Assembly: GCA_947442905.1 (NCBI GenBank)
Contig: CANEWV010000020.1
Span: 1 to 11,582 of the forward strand
DNA length: 11,582 bases
Origin: Chitinophagaceae bacterium
Lineage (GTDB): Bacteria > Bacteroidota > Bacteroidia > Chitinophagales > Chitinophagaceae
Reading direction: 5' to 3'
Of this stretch, positions 1 to 7,315 are shown one piece after another (position 1 is the first letter of the stretch; the number at the start of each line of letters is the position of its first letter). The notes under the pieces are model-generated. The model made no database searches. It had not been told where the DNA came from and was given only the letters and a program-made list of their open reading frames with translations. Made by a program: the position numbers and the translations under genes.

Positions 1-370
1 GTCTTTCATTTTCATGAACATCATTTGTATATTCTACTGCGTCAACGTCATGAAAGCAATAATAAGGCACGCCTAATTTTGTCATGAATTCAAATGCAGC
101 ATCTGCTTTATCTTTTGCTCTTTCGATAGGGTCAGATTTTGTATCCCACTCAAACAAATGCGTTGGCTCACCAAAAGGATCGGCACCAGAACCGCAAAAG
201 CTATGCCAGTAGGCACAAGCAAACCTAAAATGTTCTTTCATGGTTTTACCTGCCACTACTTGATTTTCATTGTACCATCTAAATGCTAGCGGGTTATGCG
301 AAGAGGTTCCTTCGTATTTAATTTTTTCAATCCCTTTAAAAAATTCTTTAGATCCTAATACTACTGACAT
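1..370 (-). CDS. xylA: Xylose isomerase, N-terminal part (cut by window edge)
   Basis: Interconverts D-xylose and D-xylulose in the cytoplasm, the first step of xylose use. Only the first 123 residues are present; the rest lies beyond position 1. The start is the ATG at 370-368, giving a protein that begins [11 protein letters not shown]. Visible family features are YEG followed by NPLAFRWYN (about residues 19-34), the block [15 protein letters not shown] (53-67), and YYCFHDVD (103-110), in which His107 and Asp110 match the catalytic His/Asp pair of the enzyme. The long N-terminal region ahead of this pair fits the larger class II isomerases of about 440 residues. The gene begins 24 bases after the xylB stop, so the two almost certainly share a transcript. 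It is much too long to be a random open frame, and the family assignment is firm despite truncation. Confidence 0.95.
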   Translation of the reverse strand, partial: MSVVLGSKEFFKGIEKIKYEGTSSHNPLAFRWYNENQVVAGKTMKEHFRFACAYWHSFCGSGADPFGEPTHLFEWDTKSDPIERAKDKADAAFEFMTKLGVPYYCFHDVDAVEYTNDVHENER

Positions 371-394
371 ACTATCTATTTTAAGTCTTTAAAT

Positions 395-1879
395 TTATTG
401 ATTGTTTTTGATTTGAAGCGCCAATTGTTGTTCCCAATTTTGATACGCTTCTGTGTAATTTGTTTTTGCTGCTGGCTCAATAGTAGTTAATGGCTTGCTA
501 TTAACAAAAGCTTCCTCAATTGTAGCATATACTTTGGCACCATAGCCGGCTCCAATAGCGGCCCCCTTGCTTCCATCTGTGTGGTACAGCTCCAGAGGTA
601 CCTGAAGTGTATTTACAAAACAGTCTACAAATACATCACTTAAAAACATATTGGCTTTACCAGCTCTAATAACTGTTGGTTGTACCCTGTTTTGCTGTAA
701 TACTTTAAAACCATATTGCATGGCAAACACAACTCCTTCCTGAACTGCACGAAATAAATGCGCCGCTTGATGTCTATTAAAATCGAGGCCCAATATATGT
801 GCACCAATATTTTTATTATGAAGCATGCGTTCCGACCCATTACCAAATGGAAGCACGGCCACACCATCAGACCCTGGCGCAACAGATGCAGCGAGTGAAT
901 TCATTTCGTTGTAACTACTAGCACCAATTTTATGTTTCATCCAACTATTTGAAATGCCTGCACCATTAATGCATAAAAGCACCCCAATGCTGTTTTGTTC
1001 AAGTGTATGATTGACGTGTGCAAATGAATTAACCCTAGAGGCTGTATCGGCTTGTAAACTATCTGACACTGCATAGATAACCGCCGAAGTGCCTGCTGTT
1101 GTTGCTACTTCGCCAGGCTTTACTACATTTAAAGAAAGCGCATTGTTTTGTTGATCACCAGCTTTATAGGTCACTGGAATTCCTTTTGGAAGGCATAATG
1201 TGGTAGCAATACTTTCACTCAAATAACCGTGCGTGTCAAATACATTTTTGATTGCAGGTATATGCTGTGCATCGAGGCCATAATATTCCATCACTACATT
1301 AGACAAACAATTGTTTTTAAAATCCCAAAACATACCTTCCGATAACGCTGCAATTGTGGTGGTAATTTCTCCCGTTAATTTCATCGAAATAAAATCGCCG
1401 GGAAGCATCATCTTATGTATTTGACCATACCGTTCAGGTTCATTTTGTTTAACCCATGCAAGTTTTGACGCGGTAAAATTTCCGGGAGAATTTAGTAAAT
1501 GACCAAGACAGTAATCTTGCCCAATTGTTTCAAAAGCCTTTTCACCAAGTGCTACCGCTCTATTGTCACACCAAATAATACTGTCTCTAATTACGTTTTG
1601 ATTGCTATCTACAAGCACGAGCCCATGCATTTGATAGGCAATACCAATGGCGCCAATATCAGCCGGATTAAAAGCACCTGTTGCATTTGCTTTTAAAATG
1701 GCAGCCTGAACATCTTGCCACCACATATTAGGCGACTGCTCGGCCCAGCCCGGCTGGTGAGAAATAATAGCAGATTCGGTTTCAGGGTGTTGCGCAGAAG
1801 CCAACACTTTACCATTACTGGCATCCATTACAGACACTTTTACAGAAGAAGTGCCCAAATCTATTCCTAATAATAACAT
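395..1879 (-). CDS. xylB: Xylulokinase (FGGY carbohydrate kinase)
   Basis: Phosphorylates D-xylulose with ATP to xylulose 5-phosphate, feeding the pentose phosphate pathway. The protein is 494 residues, normal for the family. It opens with the ATPase-fold signature MLLLGIDLGTSSVK (1-14), carries GWAEQ and YQMHG (about 82-86) of xylulokinases, and has KAGDQQNNA with the likely catalytic Asp at about 242, followed by the second phosphate-binding segment TTAGTSAV. An in-frame TTG at 1906 would add nine residues ahead of the FGGY core. The ATG at 1879 is preferred because it places the ATPase strand at the usual N-terminus. xylB lies directly upstream of xylA, which supports xylulose rather than another sugar as substrate. 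No xylose transporter or regulator is in view. A related FGGY kinase specificity is possible but unlikely next to xylA. Confidence 0.95.
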   Translation of the reverse strand: MLLLGIDLGTSSVKVSVMDASNGKVLASAQHPETESAIISHQPGWAEQSPNMWWQDVQAAILKANATGAFNPADIGAIGIAYQMHGLVLVDSNQNVIRDSIIWCDNRAVALGEKAFETIGQDYCLGHLLNSPGNFTASKLAWVKQNEPERYGQIHKMMLPGDFISMKLTGEITTTIAALSEGMFWDFKNNCLSNVVMEYYGLDAQHIPAIKNVFDTHGYLSESIATTLCLPKGIPVTYKAGDQQNNALSLNVVKPGEVATTAGTSAVIYAVSDSLQADTASRVNSFAHVNHTLEQNSIGVLLCINGAGISNSWMKHKIGASSYNEMNSLAASVAPGSDGVAVLPFGNGSERMLHNKNIGAHILGLDFNRHQAAHLFRAVQEGVVFAMQYGFKVLQQNRVQPTVIRAGKANMFLSDVFVDCFVNTLQVPLELYHTDGSKGAAIGAGYGAKVYATIEEAFVNSKPLTTIEPAAKTNYTEAYQNWEQQLALQIKNNQ

Positions 1880-1900
1880 ACAAAATGATCGTAAAGATGA

Positions 1901-1913
1901 ACTCAAATTGAGT
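1901..1913. promoter_or_regulatory. Short palindrome upstream of xylB, possible operator
   Basis: ACTCAA-A-TTGAGT is a perfect 6-bp inverted repeat around one central base, 21 bases ahead of the xylB start. On the minus strand it contains TCAATTTG, one mismatch from a Bacteroidota -7 element (TAnnTTTG), but no TTTG lies at the usual -33 distance. It could be an operator for the xylose genes. A chance palindrome in an AT-rich leader is equally possible. Confidence 0.25.
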
Positions 1914-1965
1914 CCTTAATATTACTTAATTAGTAGCGAAAAATAGAAGAAAAATAAAAGATTAT

Positions 1966-2040
1966 TGGTGGCCTCGTCAGGAATCGAACCTGAATCTGGA
2001 GCTTCGGAAACTCTTATACTATCCATTGTACTACGAGGCC
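1966..2040 (-). tRNA. tRNA-Arg (anticodon CCG)
   Basis: Reads the CGG arginine codon. The minus strand folds into a full cloverleaf: acceptor GGCCTCG pairs with CGAGGCC, the D stem is GTAC/GTAT with loop AATGGATA, the anticodon loop is TTCCGAA with CCG at positions 34-36, the variable loop has four bases, and the T stem TCAGG/CCTGA encloses TTCGATT. The discriminator is A and the CCA end is encoded. A20 in the D loop and C35 in the anticodon are the usual arginine identity elements. The top pair of the anticodon stem (27-43) is an A-C mismatch; the other four pairs hold, one of them T-G. It sits between crtY and xylB. Confidence 0.95.
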
Positions 2041-2056
2041 AATTGTAAAGTGGCTG

Positions 2057-2064
2057 CAAAAATA
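2057..2064 (-). promoter_or_regulatory. Candidate -7 promoter element for the tRNA gene
   Basis: On the minus strand this is TATTTTTG, an exact match to the Bacteroidota -7 consensus TAnnTTTG. It ends 16 bases before the mature tRNA 5' end, which would give a leader of about 10 bases. No clear TTTG is found 19-21 bases further upstream, so only half the promoter is supported. No hairpin terminator is visible between crtY and the tRNA, so read-through from the crt operon is also possible. Confidence 0.35.
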
Positions 2065-2094
2065 ATTGAATTGCAAATACACCACCCTTTTAAT

Positions 2095-3270
2095 TCAGGC
2101 CCGCCGCCGCTTTAGACCTAGTAGTGCTTGAATGGCCGTTGGTAAAAAAATACGCGTAGGAACAGAAGACATAATATGCAAATCGTCAAACAAAGATGAT
2201 TCATTGTTTAAAAAACGAAATACACGGTCTGGCGGATTTTTAGAAAATATAGCAGTGAAGATGGTAGCCCCATCTAATTTTTGGTCTTGTAGTACCCTAA
2301 GTAATACCGAGTCGTATAACTGAAACTTTTTTTGAGCAAAAGTGCTAGCCCTTAATGGATTTTTACCCGACACTATATCCGCTACAATGGTTTTTGTTTT
2401 TTCTTGAATAAAATGAAAAGCATAACCACTACTTCCTTTAACCTGCCCACCCGCAACACCAATATTGATAAGGTTTCCAGCCCCTTCTACAAAAGCATAA
2501 TTGGTCATAGGAATTTGACCAAACTCTTGATGCGTAATCTCGTAATCAATACTGCCATATGTTTTTTGGATATAATCAGTAATAGCTTTGTCGTATTTTT
2601 CTTCTTCTAAAATGTTAGGGGTAAAGAGCGTATACTCTACAAGTGCAGTAGTAGGCGAGGTAGGCATCACATACATAAACGTAGTGCCCTCTTTTTGATC
2701 TACAGTAAAATCCATGAGCGTTGCTACCGCATCATTAAAAATAGGCGTTGCCGTTTTAATTTCAAAACCTTTAAAATGCTGCCATAAAAAATAATCGGAA
2801 GCCATTTGCGCTAGCACATTTGCAGGTTCAAATAAAATGCTATTAAAAATTTTTGAAGCCGTAAGGGTTTTGCTTTCTAGTACCACTTTTGCGCCATCAT
2901 CATCTGAATGAACAGCAAGCACCCGCTCTGTACAAAAAGAGATATTATTTTTTGTTGCTGCTTTTTCTAATACATGGCTATACAAATCGATGCCGCGTAT
3001 CATTTTATACGTATACGGAGATAGGTTTAATTCGTTTGTGTAGGAAGGAGCAAGAAAAGATACATGATCCCATTTTTTGATTACGATGGGCTCAAAAATA
3101 TCAGACTCATTTTCCCAAAAACACCAGGTACGGTCATTGGTATTTTTTTTCGCCGCATCAATTACTAAAATTTGAGCCGTATCAAAAAAAGGGTGCTGCA
3201 TCATGCGCATCAGAAGGCTTAGCCCCGCCAATCCCGCGCCTGTAATAATATAATCGTAATGAGATTTCAA
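2095..3270 (-). CDS. crtY: Lycopene beta-cyclase
   Basis: Closes a beta-ionone ring at an end of lycopene or another acyclic carotenoid, at the membrane surface, without net redox change. The 391-residue protein starts with a dinucleotide-binding loop GAGLAG (11-16) and has the cyclase signature DRTWCFWE (46-53), FLWQHFKGFEI (161-171), MDF (186-188), EYTLF (212-216) and GVAGGQVKGSSGYAF (271-285), which together identify the CrtY family. The start is TTG at 3270-3268; no in-frame ATG or GTG lies between it and the dinucleotide-binding fold. An AAGG lies six bases upstream within the end of crtZ. The last residues (KRRRA) are strongly basic and come from an unusually GC-rich stretch. It is the last gene of the crt operon, eight bases after crtZ. 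With the CruF-like gene present, it probably cyclises only one end of the molecule. Confidence 0.95.
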   Translation of the reverse strand: MKSHYDYIITGAGLAGLSLLMRMMQHPFFDTAQILVIDAAKKNTNDRTWCFWENESDIFEPIVIKKWDHVSFLAPSYTNELNLSPYTYKMIRGIDLYSHVLEKAATKNNISFCTERVLAVHSDDDGAKVVLESKTLTASKIFNSILFEPANVLAQMASDYFLWQHFKGFEIKTATPIFNDAVATLMDFTVDQKEGTTFMYVMPTSPTTALVEYTLFTPNILEEEKYDKAITDYIQKTYGSIDYEITHQEFGQIPMTNYAFVEGAGNLINIGVAGGQVKGSSGYAFHFIQEKTKTIVADIVSGKNPLRASTFAQKKFQLYDSVLLRVLQDQKLDGATIFTAIFSKNPPDRVFRFLNNESSLFDDLHIMSSVPTRIFLPTAIQALLGLKRRRA

Positions 3271-3276
3271 TAAAGA

Positions 3277-3286
3277 CCTTATCCTT
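3277..3286 (-). promoter_or_regulatory. Ribosome binding site supporting the TTG start of crtY
   Basis: The minus strand reads AAGGATAAGG, with the second AAGG six bases before the TTG start codon of crtY and overlapping the crtZ stop codon. This is the best Shine-Dalgarno-like match among the crt genes, most of which show none. It suggests the weak TTG start is offset by mRNA binding and by ribosomes arriving from crtZ. Confidence 0.4.
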
Positions 3287-3764
3287 GGTTTTGATGGGCT
3301 TGATTTTGCAAAGCGTCGTCTTTGCGCACTTTATCCCAGTATTTTTTGGCAACCAGCAGCATACCAAAGCTTTCACCATCTTCTTTACCAAGGTGCTTGT
3401 GGTGCATTTTGTGTGCCCATCTAATGGCTTTGATGTATTTATTGTTAGATCTACTAAACAGCTTAAAACGCTGATGTATAATAATTTCGTGTACTAAAAA
3501 ATAAGCAAAACCGTACATGGCTATACCAGCACCAATACCCACCGACCAGTAATTTTGCGCCATACTACCTAGCATAATACAAAGCCAACTTGGAATGGCA
3601 AATATTAGAAAGAAAGCATCGTTTTTTTCAAAAAAACCGTCACTTTTTTGGTGATGGTCTTCATGTAAATACCATAAAAACCCGTGCATCACATATTTAT
3701 GGGTAGCCCAGGTAATAGGTTCCATTAACAAGAAAACCCCAATAGCAACAAAAACATAGATCAT
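3279..3764 (-). CDS. crtZ: Beta-carotene 3-hydroxylase (non-haem di-iron membrane hydroxylase)
   Basis: Adds a hydroxyl at C-3 of a beta-ionone ring using O2, in the cytoplasmic membrane. The protein of 161 residues carries the complete set of four histidine motifs of the fatty-acid-hydroxylase/CrtZ family: HKYVMH (22-27), HEDHH (34-38), HEIIIH (92-97) and HKMHH (118-122). Hydrophobic segments at about 2-20, 50-67 and 74-91 fit membrane insertion. The ATG at 3764 is chosen because it forms an ATGA overlap with the stop of the upstream gene, as at two other junctions in this operon. A further ATG at 3809 would add 15 residues and a 49-base overlap, which is less likely. Acting beside crtY it would make a 3-hydroxy-beta ring. 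Confidence 0.95.
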   Translation of the reverse strand: MIYVFVAIGVFLLMEPITWATHKYVMHGFLWYLHEDHHQKSDGFFEKNDAFFLIFAIPSWLCIMLGSMAQNYWSVGIGAGIAMYGFAYFLVHEIIIHQRFKLFSRSNNKYIKAIRWAHKMHHKHLGKEDGESFGMLLVAKKYWDKVRKDDALQNQAHQNQG

Positions 3765-4459
3765 GGTAAATAATTTCGAAGTGTTAAAAAAAACAGCACT
3801 TGAATACATAACAAATGTAGTGCAAAAGGGTTGGCTTTAGGTTGCTCCCATTTTCTAAATAAAATGAGCAAACCGGCGCTCAGTAAAAACCAACATACAT
3901 AATTGTACATGGGAATATCTAATGACAACCAGGTCCAAAATCCAAGTTTAACAGCAACCGGTTCCATCAACCAATCAAACAAAACGGCCACAATGGCGGC
4001 ATCTATAACAAATGCTATGTTTTCGATACGTTTTGGTACCCCTTCCCCTTCTTTTAAGAACCGGTGTTGTAACCAGCGGTGCAAGCTGGTCATTACAGTG
4101 CCCGCACAAAAAACAACTACAAACCAATTCATTCCAATGGTAAAAGGGACGTCCATAAAACCAGGACCTAATACTTTTCCATAAAAATAGGAACCAAATA
4201 ATAACCCGGTGTGCACGCCAATGATTTCAGAGAGCATGCCCGTAGCAAAAGCGGCAATAAAAAAGCACCAAAATTTAGATGATAAACTAGGCTGATTCCA
4301 AAGAAGTAGCACAAACATGAGAAAAAGGTTGAGTGGCGTATTGGAAACGAACCAAGCTGAATGGTCAGAAATTAAAATACCAAGCATCCCACTCACATGA
4401 AAAAGCAGAGCAATAAAAACAGAAATGCTAAGTTTATATTGATCTATAAATAGCCTCAT
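3761..4459 (-). CDS. cruF: CruF-like carotenoid 1',2'-hydratase (Caroten_synth/DUF422 membrane protein)
   Basis: Predicted to add water across the terminal 1',2' double bond of an acyclic (psi) carotenoid end, giving a tertiary 1'-hydroxyl. The 232-residue protein is almost wholly hydrophobic, with about six to seven membrane segments (around 11-31, 43-54, 62-80, 104-124, 148-165, 186-201 and 212-227). Family-type blocks are SEIIGVHTGLLFGSYFYG (77-94), GPGFMDVPFTIGMNWF (98-113) and FDWLMEPVAVKLGFWTW (161-177), with candidate acidic and histidine residues Glu78, His83, Asp162 and Glu166. It is coupled by ATGA overlaps to the CrtD-like gene before it and crtZ after it. Family assignment rests on recognising these blocks. 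The exact substrate is inferred from the operon, since bacterioruberin-pathway homologues act on a different carotenoid. Confidence 0.82.
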   Translation of the reverse strand: MRLFIDQYKLSISVFIALLFHVSGMLGILISDHSAWFVSNTPLNLFLMFVLLLWNQPSLSSKFWCFFIAAFATGMLSEIIGVHTGLLFGSYFYGKVLGPGFMDVPFTIGMNWFVVVFCAGTVMTSLHRWLQHRFLKEGEGVPKRIENIAFVIDAAIVAVLFDWLMEPVAVKLGFWTWLSLDIPMYNYVCWFLLSAGLLILFRKWEQPKANPFALHLLCIQVLFFLTLRNYLP

Positions 4460-5940
4460 AACCTCCTATCTTTTGCCACTAAATTACTCATTATTTCTGC
4501 ACTTTTTAAACAAAGCGGAATACCACCACCCGGGTGCACACTGCCACCCACAAAGTAGAGGCCGTTATACTCTTTGCTAAAATTAGGATGCCTCAAAAAT
4601 GCAGCCATGGGCGCGTTGGAACTTGTGCCATACAAAGACCCTTGATACGAAGCCGTGTTGGCTTCGATTAATAATGGATCCAATATTTTTTCTGTTTCAA
4701 TTAAAGGTTCAATGGGTTCACCCAACATGCGTTCAAGCTTTGCAAGCACTTCTTTTTTTACAGCGGCAGTAATTGCTGCCCAATCCTGACCTGTGTTGGC
4801 AGGTACATTCACCATCACAAACCAGTTTTGCTTGCCAGCAGGCGCCTGAATACCTGGCTCACACACAGAGGTAATATTGACATAAACCGTTGGGTCGGTA
4901 AATGGAATTTTTACGTCAAACAAATGCGCAAATTCTGCTTCATAATTTTCTGTAAAAAAGATATTGTGTAAACTTAGCTGCGGAAATTCTTTTTTGATGC
5001 CCCAATAAAAAATTAAGGCGCTGCTGCTGCGTTCTTGTTCTAATATTTTTTGCGCTTTTGAAGGCGCTGACAATAAATTTAGATAGGTAAAATAAACATC
5101 CGCGTTACTTACTACAAGATCGGCATCTATAGCTGTATCATTCACCACCACACCCGTTACTTTATTATTTTCAGTGGTAATTTTTTGAACTGGGCTATTA
5201 AAATAAAATTGAACCCCTATTTTTTTTGCTACGGCTACAAGTGTATTCGTAATTGAAATCATGCCACCTGTCGGATAAAAACTTCCTTCGTTATGCTCTA
5301 AATGCGCAATTAATGTAAGCATACTAGGTGCCACATAAGGGTTGCTCCCATTATAGGTAGCGTACCTATTAAAAAGTTGTACAAGTTTTTTGGACCTAAA
5401 AGACCGCTCATTGTGCTTATGCATCGACCTAGTTATATAAGGAAGTTTAAATGCGCCTAACGCCGATAAAAGCGGAATTTTAAAAAGCGTAGAAATTTTA
5501 TGTAACGAATGATTTAAAAATACCTGACCAATACGGGTATATAATTTTTCGGAAGCCGCTAAATAATTTTTGATGCTGCTTACTGGCTCTCCAGTTTTTT
5601 TGTGTGCTTCCTTTGCAAATAAATCAGGATCTGCAGATGCTTCAATAAACGTACCATCTTCATAAAAATAATGGCATGATACCGGCATTTTATGATAGGT
5701 AAAATAATCGGATAATTTTTCACCTACTAGAGCAAGTAACGCCTCTAATTGATGTGGCTGGGTAAATAAACTAGGGCCTGTATCAAACTGATATCCTTTT
5801 TCTGAAAAAAACCCAAGCTTACCACCGGGCTTATCTGATTTTTCATAGACATGCACGTTGTAACCCTGCGCCACCAACCTAATACTAGCCGCAAGTCCTG
5901 CAATACCGGAACCAATAATCACTGCTTTTTTAGACTGCAT
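4456..5940 (-). CDS. crtD: CrtD-like carotenoid 3',4'-desaturase (CrtI superfamily)
   Basis: Predicted FAD-dependent desaturase that introduces the 3',4' double bond into a 1'-hydroxylated acyclic carotenoid end. The 494-residue protein has an N-terminal FAD-binding loop GSGIAG (10-15), an acidic residue at the end of strand 2 (Glu33) followed by KSDKPGGK, and YQFDTGPSLFTQP. Its C-terminal flavin motif GLYFVGGSVHPGGGIPLCL (about 460-478) is typical of the phytoene-desaturase family. It clearly differs from the other desaturase of the cluster, which has FDMGPSWYWMPDVFE at the equivalent site. Two CrtI paralogues in one operon with a hydratase gene between desaturase and cyclase point to CrtD rather than a second phytoene desaturase. 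It overlaps the end of idi by 11 bases and its TGA overlaps the cruF ATG. A CrtO-type ketolase or other CrtI-like activity is a less likely alternative. Confidence 0.8.
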   Translation of the reverse strand: MQSKKAVIIGSGIAGLAASIRLVAQGYNVHVYEKSDKPGGKLGFFSEKGYQFDTGPSLFTQPHQLEALLALVGEKLSDYFTYHKMPVSCHYFYEDGTFIEASADPDLFAKEAHKKTGEPVSSIKNYLAASEKLYTRIGQVFLNHSLHKISTLFKIPLLSALGAFKLPYITRSMHKHNERSFRSKKLVQLFNRYATYNGSNPYVAPSMLTLIAHLEHNEGSFYPTGGMISITNTLVAVAKKIGVQFYFNSPVQKITTENNKVTGVVVNDTAIDADLVVSNADVYFTYLNLLSAPSKAQKILEQERSSSALIFYWGIKKEFPQLSLHNIFFTENYEAEFAHLFDVKIPFTDPTVYVNITSVCEPGIQAPAGKQNWFVMVNVPANTGQDWAAITAAVKKEVLAKLERMLGEPIEPLIETEKILDPLLIEANTASYQGSLYGTSSNAPMAAFLRHPNFSKEYNGLYFVGGSVHPGGGIPLCLKSAEIMSNLVAKDRRL

Positions 5941-6469
5941 GTATTTTATTTTGCGGATCTGCCATCCATGCTTTTAATGTAGGATAAGCGATATGAAACC
6001 ATGCTGTAAAACGTTCTGGCGTTTCCTGAATTTGCTCCTCTAATTCTTTCTCAGTCATAAATGCATAAGCAGCCACTTCGTTTGGATTAAAATGTATGGG
6101 GCCTTCATAGGTCCCTGTAAACACATGATCAAACTCATGCTCTGTTAACCCGTTATCAAATGCTGCTTTATACGTAAAGTCAAATGCTTTGGTGAGACTT
6201 GTTGTAAAACCCATTTCTTCTTGCAATCTTCTCGTTGCTGCGTCAGCAACATCTTCGTTAGGTCTTGGATGACTACAACAGGTATTGGTCCATAAACCAC
6301 CGCTATGGTATTTTGAAAAAGCGCGCTGTTGCATTAACAGATCACCGCTTGTATTAAAAACGAAAACACTAAATGCCCTATGAAGTACCGCCTGTTCGTG
6401 GGCCGCCATTTTTTCCATGGTGCCCAGGGCTTCGTCTTTTTCATTTACAAGCACTACTTCTTCTAACAT
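5930..6469 (-). CDS. idi: Isopentenyl-diphosphate delta-isomerase, type 1
   Basis: Interconverts isopentenyl and dimethylallyl diphosphate in the cytoplasm, setting the precursor ratio for prenyl chain building. The 179-residue Nudix protein has the expected residues: metal-ligand candidates His24, His30, His67, Glu110 and Glu112, the catalytic Cys65 within TNTCCSHP, the Nudix-like helix AATRRLQEEMGF (77-88), EHEFDHVF (110-117) and a late Trp157. Length matches the E. coli enzyme (about 182). It lies nine bases after crtB and overlaps the start of the CrtD-like gene, so it is part of the carotenoid operon and probably raises precursor flow when pigment is induced. Confidence 0.96.
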   Translation of the reverse strand: MLEEVVLVNEKDEALGTMEKMAAHEQAVLHRAFSVFVFNTSGDLLMQQRAFSKYHSGGLWTNTCCSHPRPNEDVADAATRRLQEEMGFTTSLTKAFDFTYKAAFDNGLTEHEFDHVFTGTYEGPIHFNPNEVAAYAFMTEKELEEQIQETPERFTAWFHIAYPTLKAWMADPQNKIHAV

Positions 6470-6478
6470 AAGTGCTCT

Positions 6479-7315
6479 TTATAAAATATTTAATTGACTT
6501 CTAATGCCCGCTTTTGCAAGTATAAAAGCCTTTCCGTAATCTGGAATACGCACACGTGATTCTAAAATATGTGCAGGCTCTAGGCGCTGTATTTTTTTAA
6601 ATAAAGAGAGGTAATATTTATAGGCAACATACACACCAAATCTAGCTTTAATGGGTAAATGTAAAATGCCCGCGTACGCTTCATCAAAATCTTTTTGAAT
6701 ATCCTGCTCGATGGCTAGTTTATCTGCCTGGGTAAAATTGGTAAAATCACAATCCGGAAAATACATACGGTCTAGGCCCTCAAAATCAGCTTTTACATCA
6801 CGCAAAAAATTTACTTTTTGAAATGCAGATCCTAAACTTTTAGCAGCTGGTTTTAAAGTATCATACTGCGCCTGATTGCCCTCACAAAAAATATACAAAC
6901 ACATCAGACCTACTACTTCGGCACTGCCGTATATATAGGTTTCGTAGCCTGCTCTATCGTAAGTGTGTTTTCCTAAATCAAGTTCCATGCTATACAAGAA
7001 AGCATCGATAAGTGCATGATCAATACCGTACTGGTTAACGGTCATTTGAAAGCTATGTAGTATTGGATTTAAACTAATGCCTCTTTCGATAGCATCGTAG
7101 GTTGCTTTTTTAAATTCTTCAAATAAAAGTGCTTTATCAAATCCATGAAAAGTGTCTACAATTTCATCCGCAAAACGAACAAAGCCGTAGATATTACAAA
7201 TGGGCGTACGTAAGTCTTTGTGCAACAATTTAATGGCCGAAGAAAAGCTGGTACTATACTTTTCGGTCGTTATTCTACTACAATCCTGACTCACTTCATG
7301 AAACAGGTCCATCAT
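6479..7315 (-). CDS. crtB: Phytoene synthase
   Basis: Condenses two geranylgeranyl diphosphates head to head into 15-cis-phytoene, the committed step of carotenoid synthesis, at the membrane surface. The 278-residue protein belongs to the squalene/phytoene synthase family. It shows both aspartate-rich metal sites: RFADEIVD with Asp50 and Asp54, and LRDVKADFEG with Asp173 and Asp177, followed by RMYFP. TSFSSAIKLL near residue 22 matches the family's substrate-site start. The ATG at 7315 overlaps the crtI stop as ATGA; a second ATG follows immediately, so the start is uncertain by one residue. No GGPP synthase (crtE) lies in the window, so its substrate must come from a gene elsewhere. Confidence 0.96.
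   Translation of the reverse strand: MMDLFHEVSQDCSRITTEKYSTSFSSAIKLLHKDLRTPICNIYGFVRFADEIVDTFHGFDKALLFEEFKKATYDAIERGISLNPILHSFQMTVNQYGIDHALIDAFLYSMELDLGKHTYDRAGYETYIYGSAEVVGLMCLYIFCEGNQAQYDTLKPAAKSLGSAFQKVNFLRDVKADFEGLDRMYFPDCDFTNFTQADKLAIEQDIQKDFDEAYAGILHLPIKARFGVYVAYKYYLSLFKKIQRLEPAHILESRVRIPDYGKAFILAKAGIRSQLNIL

Noticed and set aside
1444..1452. Copy of the 9-bp operator arm inside xylB (another at 4506-4514 in the CrtD-like gene)
   Set aside because: Both are single copies inside well-conserved coding sequence without a partner arm, consistent with chance in AT-rich DNA.
1880..1906. In-frame TTG extension giving a 503-residue xylulokinase
   Set aside because: The extra nine residues lie ahead of the normal FGGY start MLLLGIDLGT, and an ATG exists at 1879.
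3182..3391. 69-residue minus-strand frame across the crtZ/crtY junction
   Set aside because: It is a shadow frame covering the end of crtZ and start of crtY, with no recognisable features.
3765..3809. Upstream ATG giving a 176-residue CrtZ
   Set aside because: It would overlap cruF by 49 bases, whereas the ATG at 3764 makes the ATGA overlap repeated elsewhere in the operon and starts directly at the first membrane segment.
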